Below, piece after piece: positions 23,609 to 28,692 of a stretch of 28,692 nucleotides of DNA. Position 1 is the first letter of the stretch. Each line of letters starts with the position of its first letter. The notes beneath the pieces are model-generated. The model made no database searches. It was not told where the DNA came from and saw only the letters and a program-made list of their open reading frames with translations. The position numbers and the translations under genes are program-made. Location: NCBI GenBank assembly GCA_018609925.1, contig JAHEOG010000162.1:1-28692 (forward strand), given 5' to 3'. The DNA is from Gammaproteobacteria bacterium (GTDB lineage: Bacteria > Pseudomonadota > Gammaproteobacteria > Thiohalorhabdales > Thiohalorhabdaceae).

Positions 23609-24514
23609 CTATCCCGCGCCACCACCCGCAGCACGCCCGATCTGGTCGATCCCAATGCGGGCAGTGCCGCTGGTATCGGTCCCCACCGCCGCAGTGCCCG
23701 GTCGCCAGGCGTGGCCGTAGACCACCTCGAAGCGGGCGGGAATGCGGCCTTCCTCTCGCGGAAGGGCGTCCTCCCAGGCCCGCAGCCGTCGGGGAGTTAG
23801 CAATCCCCGGGGCCGATCCGCGAGGAGGGCGCCGGTGCCGGTCCGACGAAGATCCCGGAGCAAAGACGGCAGTCCCGTATAGGTAACGGTCAGGATCTCG
23901 TTTTCCATGACCACCCCCTCCAGCCCCGCACGGGACAGGGCATCGCCAACGTCATGCATGTCCAGGTAGGGGGGCCAAGCCAGTTCCTGGCCTGTGACAC
24001 GGACCCAGGCCTCGCGCAGCTCGCACAAGGTGTCCGGGCCCAGGGAGGAGAAGAGCAGGAGCCCCTCCGCGGCCAGGACCCGATGGAATTCGCGCAGGTA
24101 CCGGTCCAGCTCCGTTGCCCAGGGGAGGCCAAGGTTGGACCACAGGAGCCCAGCCGAGCCCGAGGGCAGCGGCAAGGCCGAGCCCCAGCCGGCCGCGAAG
24201 CGCTGACGCGGACGCCAGATCCGGCGCCGGCGGGCTTCCCGCACCATGGCGGGCGAGGGGTCCAGCAGGACGGTCTCGGCCCGCGGGAAGGCCCGCCGAA
24301 GCGCCCGCTGGTCGGCCCCGGCGCGGCCGTCCACCACCAGGATCCGAGCCGGATCCACCCGCATGAGCTCCAGGCGCTCCAGCATCCGGGCCCGGACCTC
24401 GTGGGCGAGCAGGGCGGCGTCATCGTAGACGGTGGCGGCCCGCTCCAGCGCCCGGTAATAGGCCTGGGGATCCACCACCGAGGTCGGCTGAGAGCCTGGC
24501 TGGCTGGAGGCCAT
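23609..24514 (-). CDS. bioC: Malonyl-ACP O-methyltransferase BioC (divergent)
   Basis: 301 residues. BioC methylates malonyl-ACP with SAM to begin pimeloyl synthesis for biotin. BioC-type stretches are clear: WSNLGLPW at 125-132, FHRVLAAEGLLLFSSLGPDT in 143-162 then LCELREAW, DMHDVGDALSRAGLEG at 185-200, and FEVVYGHAWRP at 262-272. The SAM-binding motif I, usually DxGxGxG, reads VVDGRAGADQ at 60-69 and is unusual. The frame is open to 24700, but ATG 24514 (MASSQPGS) gives the normal N-terminus with VYDDAALLAHEV. It is divergent from comF, a frequent neighbour of bio genes; no other bio gene is here. A NDUFAF5-like methyltransferase is the alternative. Confidence 0.85.
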   Translation of the reverse strand: MASSQPGSQPTSVVDPQAYYRALERAATVYDDAALLAHEVRARMLERLELMRVDPARILVVDGRAGADQRALRRAFPRAETVLLDPSPAMVREARRRRIWRPRQRFAAGWGSALPLPSGSAGLLWSNLGLPWATELDRYLREFHRVLAAEGLLLFSSLGPDTLCELREAWVRVTGQELAWPPYLDMHDVGDALSRAGLEGVVMENEILTVTYTGLPSLLRDLRRTGTGALLADRPRGLLTPRRLRAWEDALPREEGRIPARFEVVYGHAWRPGTAAVGTDTSGTARIGIDQIGRAAGGGAG

Positions 24515-24671
24515 GGGAAGATCGGAACCGGTGCCGGGGATGGACCCGGGTGCGGGAGATGCTAGATTGCCATTCCAACGCAAAAGGCGGCCGTAGTCGA
24601 GGCCTGCGCCCCTGAGGGGGCTGTCCAGTCGTCCTGGAACCAACAAGGAGCGGGCAAAAGGGGGGATCGGG

Positions 24672-25412
24672 TTGCCAATCACCGGGCTGGTCCATTCCAT
24701 AGCCCACCACCCGCGCCAGCGCCTGGGGCAAGCGCTGGACCTGCTCTACCCGGTGACCTGCCTGCGATGCGACCGACCCCTGAGCGGCGCCATCCAGGTG
24801 TGCCTGGCTTGCCGGGATCGTCTCGCCCGCCTCGGTGCCCGGAGCTGTCCCCTCTGCCGCCGCCCGGACACGGATCCCGACCAGCCCTGTGGCAGCTGCC
24901 AGCGCTTCCCGCCCCCCTACCGCCGGGCCATCATCCGTTGGCGCTACGCCGAGCCCTTGGCCGGATGGATTCGGGCCTTCAAATACGGCAACCAGCCGGG
25001 ATTGGAAGCCACCTTGGCCGATCTCGTCGATACCGGATTGGGGTCCCATTTGGCCCAGGCCGGCGTGGATCGTGTCGTGGCGGTCCCCCTCCATCGGCGG
25101 AGGCTGGCGGAACGGGGCTACAATCAGGCCGAGCGTCTAGCCCGGCGGATCGCCCGTCAATACCGGCTGCCCCTTCGGCGCACGGCCCTATACCGGGCCC
25201 GGCCGACTGCGCCCCAGGCGGCGCTCCCCGAGCGCCATCGGGGGCGCAATGTCCGGGGCGCCTTCCGGGCGGTACCCCGGCAGGTAGCCGGGGGCCGGAT
25301 CTTGCTCGTGGACGACGTTATCACCACCGGGGCAACCGCAGACGCCGCCGCGGCCGCCCTGCTGGCCGGGGGCGCCGAAACGGTTTTGGTGACCGCAGTC
25401 GCCCGGGCCTAG
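24672..25412 (+). CDS. comF: ComF-family phosphoribosyltransferase-like protein
   Basis: 246 residues. An N-terminal zinc-ribbon region has cysteine pairs C30/C33, C44/C47, C59/C62 and C73/C76, followed by the ComF hallmark FKYGNQPGL at 103-111, VPLHRRRLAERGYNQAE at 138-154, and the PRPP-binding loop ILLVDDVITTGAT at 210-222. ComF is needed for DNA uptake in naturally competent bacteria and acts inside the cell; its enzymatic activity is unproven. The predicted start is a TTG at 24672 with a G-rich tract (24659-24664) upstream; no ATG gives the complete zinc region. Type IV pilus genes elsewhere in the window make competence possible but do not prove it. It converges on pyrD. Confidence 0.9.
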   Translation: MPITGLVHSIAHHPRQRLGQALDLLYPVTCLRCDRPLSGAIQVCLACRDRLARLGARSCPLCRRPDTDPDQPCGSCQRFPPPYRRAIIRWRYAEPLAGWIRAFKYGNQPGLEATLADLVDTGLGSHLAQAGVDRVVAVPLHRRRLAERGYNQAERLARRIARQYRLPLRRTALYRARPTAPQAALPERHRGRNVRGAFRAVPRQVAGGRILLVDDVITTGATADAAAAALLAGGAETVLVTAVARA

Positions 25413-25452
25413 TCTCAGCGCTTGGCCATCCCGCCTCGCAGGGAAGGTGGGG

Positions 25453-26427
25453 CTATTGCTCCCAGTCCAGGGTGCCGACGACCTCGGGGATCGATCCAAG
25501 GCCATGGCGGGCGAGGTAGTCCCGGATGCCCTCGTTGATCGCAGGGCACAAGAGGGGCTCGTAGAACAGGGCCGTGCCCACCCCTACCGTCGTCGCCCCG
25601 GCCACCAGGAACTCCAGGGCGTCCTGGGCCGAAGCGATGCCGCCCTGGCCGAGGATGGGTACACCGTGCCGGTGGGCCACTTGGTGGACCTCCGCCACCT
25701 TGAGCAACGCGATGGGCTTGATGGCGGGCCCCGAGAGCCCGCCGGAGGCGTTGCCGAGGACCGGGCTGCGGCTTTCCAGGTCCACCGCCATCCCGGTTAT
25801 CGTGTTGATCACCGCCAGGGCGTCGGTACCCGCATCGATGCACCGCCGGGCATTCTCCGCAATATCGGTCTGGTTGGGCGAGAGCTTGGTGATGAGCGGC
25901 TTGTCCGTGACCCGGCGGACCTCTTCCACCACCTTGGCGGACATGTCGGGATAGTTGCCGAAGGACGCTCCGCCCGCCTTGACGTTGGGGCAGGAGATGT
26001 TGATCTCCACACCGGCCACCGGGGAGTCGTCGAAGATCCGCGCGACGTCGATGTACTCCTCCAGCGTGGAGCCGGAGATGTTGGCGAAGAAGTGGGTCTC
26101 GGTCGTGTCCAGGGCGGGCAGGATCTGCTCCACCACGGCGCGAGCCCCCGGGTTCTGGAGTCCGATGGCATTGAGCATGCCGGCTGGGGCCTCGTAGACC
26201 CGATGGGGCTCATTCCCCAGGCGGGGCTCGAGGGTGGTCCCCTTGAGGCAGATGCCGCCCACCTCGGCATTGGAGAAGCCCGCGACCCGGGTATACTCTT
26301 CCCCGAATCCGACGCACCCGGATAGCAGGACAATGGGACTGCTCAGCCACAACCCGGCGAACTCCAGGCCAACGTCGACCTCCGAGGCAGGGTTCGCCGA
26401 GGCGGTGCTGCTAGGACCTTCGGTCAC
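25453..26427 (-). CDS. Dihydroorotate dehydrogenase, class 1B-like
   Basis: 324 residues; FMN-binding TIM barrel of the class 1 PyrD family that oxidises dihydroorotate to orotate in pyrimidine synthesis. KGTTLEPRLGN at 62-72, EAPAGMLNAIGLQNPG at 79-94, INISCPNVKAGG at 142-153 with the catalytic Cys C146 typical of class 1, and GNASGGLSGPAIKPIAL at 225-241 resemble the NAD-linked class 1B catalytic subunit. Class 1B normally works with the Fe-S/FAD subunit PyrK, which is not adjacent. A different oxidoreductase of this superfamily is possible. Start GTG 26427 is only 19 bases from the divergent trmL start, with AGGATGG upstream. Confidence 0.88.
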   Translation of the reverse strand: MTEGPSSTASANPASEVDVGLEFAGLWLSSPIVLLSGCVGFGEEYTRVAGFSNAEVGGICLKGTTLEPRLGNEPHRVYEAPAGMLNAIGLQNPGARAVVEQILPALDTTETHFFANISGSTLEEYIDVARIFDDSPVAGVEINISCPNVKAGGASFGNYPDMSAKVVEEVRRVTDKPLITKLSPNQTDIAENARRCIDAGTDALAVINTITGMAVDLESRSPVLGNASGGLSGPAIKPIALLKVAEVHQVAHRHGVPILGQGGIASAQDALEFLVAGATTVGVGTALFYEPLLCPAINEGIRDYLARHGLGSIPEVVGTLDWEQ

Positions 26428-26446
26428 GAGCGGGCAGCCATCCTGA

Positions 26447-26908
26447 ATGTTCCATTTGATCCTCTACCACCCGGAGATTCCCGGCAATACCGGCAACGCC
26501 ATCCGGCTGGCGGCCAACACCGGAGCCCATCTCCACCTGATCCACCCCCTCGGGTTCTCCATGGACAGTACGCGTCTGAAAAGGGCCGGCCTGGACTACC
26601 ACGATCTCGCCCGGGTCCACGAGCACGCCTCCCTGGAAGACTGCATGGGGCTCCTAGAAGGACGGGTCTGGGCCTTTACCGCCCACGCCCAGCGGGGCCA
26701 CGCCGAGGCCGACTTCGAGCCCGAGGACGGCCTGCTCTTCGGTCCGGAGACCCGGGGCTTGCCTCCCGAGGTGCTGGCCTCCTGCCCCGAGGAGCGGCGC
26801 CTCCGGATCCCCATGGTCCGGGGGAGCCGGAGCCTCAACCTCTCCAACGCCGTAGCCGTGGCCCTCTTCGAGGCGTGGCGCCAGCAGGCCTTCCACGGTA
26901 GGGTCTAG
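26447..26908 (+). CDS. trmL: tRNA (cytidine/uridine-34-2'-O)-methyltransferase TrmL
   Basis: 153 residues; small SPOUT-class (trefoil knot) methyltransferase, which 2'-O-methylates the wobble nucleotide of certain leucine tRNAs. Motif 1 is IPGNTGNAIRLAANTG at 11-26, motif 2 LLFGPETRGLP at 96-106, motif 3 IPMVRGSRSLNLSNAVAVAL at 121-140 with FEAWRQ following, the typical TrmL (YibK) end. Length is standard. The start ATG 26447 lies close to the divergent pyrD-like start. The stop TAG at 26906-26908 shares the CTAG palindrome with the stop of the opposing hydroxylase gene. Confidence 0.96.
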   Translation: MFHLILYHPEIPGNTGNAIRLAANTGAHLHLIHPLGFSMDSTRLKRAGLDYHDLARVHEHASLEDCMGLLEGRVWAFTAHAQRGHAEADFEPEDGLLFGPETRGLPPEVLASCPEERRLRIPMVRGSRSLNLSNAVAVALFEAWRQQAFHGRV

Positions 26909-28167
26909 TCCTTTGGTCTACCGGCCCCATTCAGGGGTTCCCCCCGGAACAGGGTCCCTTGCCCCGCCATGAGGCCCATCCCCTGCCGCATCAGGAGGCC
27001 TTTGAGGGGACCGGACCGATCTAGCAGGTTCATTCCCAGACCCCGTGGTCCTTTGATGAAGCGCCCAGGCTCGCCGAACAGCCGGTTCAGGCCGTCGGTA
27101 TAGGCCGCCACGAGCAGATTGTCCGGTAGCCGTCGTCGCTGGTATCGCCCCAGTACCCTCGCCGAGCCCGGATCTTCTCCGGTCCGGTGGGCCTCGGCCA
27201 CCATTTCCGCCAGCGCGGCCGAGTCGCGCAGGCCCAGGTTCAGGCCTAGGCCGGCCAAGGGATGAATGGTGTGGGCCGCGTCCCCGACCAGGACCACCCG
27301 GCCACGGGTGTAAGTCCGAGCGTGCTGGAACCCCAGAGGGAAGCTCCCCCGCGGCCCGACCGCCTCCAGGGTGCCAAGCTCCGGCCCGAAGGCCCGGCTG
27401 AGCCGCTGCCCGAACCCCGCGTCGCTTAATTCCCGCATGCCCTCGGCCCGTGCCCGAGGCAGGGTCCATACCATGGAGCAGTGCCCTCCCGGCAGCGGCA
27501 GGAGCGCCAGCGGTCCGCCCCGGAGGAAGCGCTGGTAGGCCCGGTGGTGATGGGGGCGCTGGGGCCGGATCTCGGCCACCACCGCGCTCTGGCCGTAATC
27601 CCACGCCGCGCTGCCGATCGCCACCGCCTCCCGGACCGGGGAATGGGAGCCATCGGCCGCCGCCAGGATCGGTGCACGGAGCCTAAGACTCGCTCCGGAC
27701 TGGGCGATCCGGCACTCCGCGAGCTCCCCTTCGCCGTGCAGCTCTTCCCAGTCGGCCGGGCAGTAGCAATCCACATTGGGGGCCTTGCCAGCCGACTCTT
27801 GGAGGGCGTAGGCGATCTCCCCGTTGGGGACCAGCGCCCCGAGCCGCTCCCGGCCGATCTCCTGGGCCCCGAGGGTCAAGGCCCCGGGGGCATCCCCATC
27901 CCAGATCACCATGGATCGGATGGGTCCGGCCCTGGCAGGGTCCAGGGCGCCGGCGGCCCCCATGCCCCGCAGGATCCGCTCCGAGCCCGCGGTCAGGGCA
28001 CTTACCCGGCGAGTGTCCGCGGCCGGTCGCTGGGGGAAGGGACGACGCTCGACCAAGGCCACCCGGACCGGGGTGTGCGCAAGGGCAGCCACAACGGCCA
28101 GCCCCACGATCCCCCCGCCGACGACGATCAGGTCATAGTCCTTGATGCCTTCGCCCGAAGAGCTCAC
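26905..28167 (-). CDS. UbiH/VisC-family FAD-dependent ubiquinone hydroxylase
   Basis: 420 residues from GTG 28167, which overlaps the upstream stop (GTGA). The frame is open to 28425, but that part lies inside the upstream hydroxylase gene. FAD-binding GGGIVG is at 17-22, the second FAD motif AADGSHSPVR at 170-179, and the GD motif LVGDAAHTIHPLAGLGLNLG at 293-312. The family adds hydroxyl groups to the aromatic ring in ubiquinone synthesis (UbiF, UbiI/VisC or UbiH); the position specificity cannot be read from sequence. The pair with a second UbiH-like gene is a common ubiH-visC order. The stop TAG shares CTAG with trmL. Confidence 0.92.
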   Translation of the reverse strand: MSSSGEGIKDYDLIVVGGGIVGLAVVAALAHTPVRVALVERRPFPQRPAADTRRVSALTAGSERILRGMGAAGALDPARAGPIRSMVIWDGDAPGALTLGAQEIGRERLGALVPNGEIAYALQESAGKAPNVDCYCPADWEELHGEGELAECRIAQSGASLRLRAPILAAADGSHSPVREAVAIGSAAWDYGQSAVVAEIRPQRPHHHRAYQRFLRGGPLALLPLPGGHCSMVWTLPRARAEGMRELSDAGFGQRLSRAFGPELGTLEAVGPRGSFPLGFQHARTYTRGRVVLVGDAAHTIHPLAGLGLNLGLRDSAALAEMVAEAHRTGEDPGSARVLGRYQRRRLPDNLLVAAYTDGLNRLFGEPGRFIKGPRGLGMNLLDRSGPLKGLLMRQGMGLMAGQGTLFRGEPLNGAGRPKD

Positions 28168-28692
28168 CGAAGCTGCTCCCCCGGGAGCGGCTCCAGACCC
28201 ACAGCCGCGCCGGTATCCAGGCCCATGGCCCCACGCATAAGGGCCCTCTTCAGCCACGGCGAGCTCCCCATCAACCGCAGTCCGGCCTGGCGCAGGGCCA
28301 CTGCGGGGGCCCACTCCTGGCCAAAGAGCCCCACCAGTCCTTCCGTGGCCCCCACCACCCGGCTCGTATCGAGCCATCGCCGCCTTTGGTAGCCAGCGAG
28401 GACGAGGGGACCCCCGGGGTCCCATCCCCCCCGCCAGGAGGGACCCACCTCTTCGGCCAGCGCAGCGATGTCCCTCAGCGCAAGGTTGAACCCTTGACCG
28501 GCCACGGGATGGAGGAGGTGGGCGGCGTTGCCGATCAGCGCCGCACGGCGGGCAATCGGCCGCCGGGCCAAGACGAGCTCCAGCGGGCAGCAGAGGCGCT
28601 CGCCGGCGGAGAGGAGGCTCCCCAGGGCCGGGCCGAACCGCTGGCCCAGGTGGTGGAGGAAGTCCGTCTCCGGCATGCCGGCAACCTCCGCC
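28164..28692 (-). CDS. ubiH: UbiH-like ubiquinone hydroxylase, C-terminal part (cut by window)
   Basis: Only the last 175 or so codons are inside the window; the gene runs off the right edge, and the reading frame is open to the last base (AEVAG before MPETDF). The GD motif IGNAAHLLHPVAGQGFNLAL is followed by RDIAALAEEV, YQRRRWLDTSRVVGATEGLVG, and a C-terminal LKRALMRGAMGLD, as in UbiH (2-octaprenyl-6-methoxyphenol hydroxylase). The Met at 28676 is internal, not the start. The TGA at 28166-28164 overlaps the GTG of the next gene, implying coupling. Assignment as UbiH over another family member is by the C-terminal pattern and paired arrangement. Confidence 0.82.
   Translation of the reverse strand, partial: AEVAGMPETDFLHHLGQRFGPALGSLLSAGERLCCPLELVLARRPIARRAALIGNAAHLLHPVAGQGFNLALRDIAALAEEVGPSWRGGWDPGGPLVLAGYQRRRWLDTSRVVGATEGLVGLFGQEWAPAVALRQAGLRLMGSSPWLKRALMRGAMGLDTGAAVGLEPLPGEQLR

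Noticed and set aside
25413..25452. Terminator between convergent comF and pyrD
   Set aside because: No stem followed by a T-run in the 40-base gap.
28168..28425. N-terminal extension of the hydroxylase gene
   Set aside because: Overlaps the end of the UbiH-like gene; the FAD-binding strand begins right after GTG 28167.
1..28692. tRNA, rRNA, CRISPR, IS elements, prophage
   Set aside because: Looked for cloverleaf-type tRNA ends, regular spaced repeats and transposase/integrase motifs; none seen by eye. A tRNA scan would be decisive.

Overview
The window is a gene-dense, high-GC stretch of a proteobacterial chromosome, most probably a gammaproteobacterium. This rests on gene content: type IV pilus genes pilC/pilS/pilR/pilD next to coaE, a coxBAC cluster with a DUF2909-like protein, SURF1, an SCO-like protein, CtaA and CyoE in nearly the Pseudomonas order, and paired UbiH-family hydroxylases. 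The genus cannot be named. The aa3-type oxidase and ubiquinone genes indicate aerobic respiration. The class I fructose-bisphosphatase fits gluconeogenesis or a Calvin cycle, and a sugar-osmolyte cassette hints at osmotic stress. No rRNA, tRNA, insertion sequence, prophage or CRISPR array was seen.

Layout, left to right. (1) 15-2734, plus strand: a membrane-anchored unknown, an ABC exporter ATPase and aroE, tightly packed. (2) 2763-9462, plus strand: pilC, pilS, pilR, pilD, an unknown exported protein, coaE and an unusual ABC ATPase-like protein, nearly all abutting or overlapping; pilB and pilA are not here. (3) 9463-9731: an intergenic stretch with a dispersed inverted-repeat element, then fbp. 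(4) 10783-18609, mostly minus strand: the cytochrome c oxidase locus. DUF2244, coxB, coxA, a 40-residue membrane peptide and coxC read leftward from an AT-rich promoter region and end at a clear intrinsic terminator. A DUF2909-like gene lies on the plus strand, followed by the leftward group SURF1, SCO-like, ctaA, cyoE. (5) 18778-23334, minus strand: a three-gene operon of nucleotidyltransferase/phosphomutase-like fusion, sugar-phosphate phosphatase and GT4 glycosyltransferase, probably making a phosphorylated disaccharide-type solute and dephosphorylating it. (6) 23609-28692: bioC and comF (divergent), a class 1B-like pyrD, trmL, and two FAD-dependent ubiquinone hydroxylases, the second cut by the window edge.

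Most of this is conserved housekeeping. The points most worth a second look are: the osmolyte cassette with a phosphomutase domain that appears to have lost its catalytic and metal residues; an ABC ATPase-like protein lacking the catalytic glutamate and switch histidine; the apparent absence of ctaG from a cox locus that keeps the tiny peptide usually found next to it; a class 1B PyrD without a PyrK partner beside it; and a membrane-anchored protein with a pseudopilin-like C-terminus in front of an ABC ATPase.
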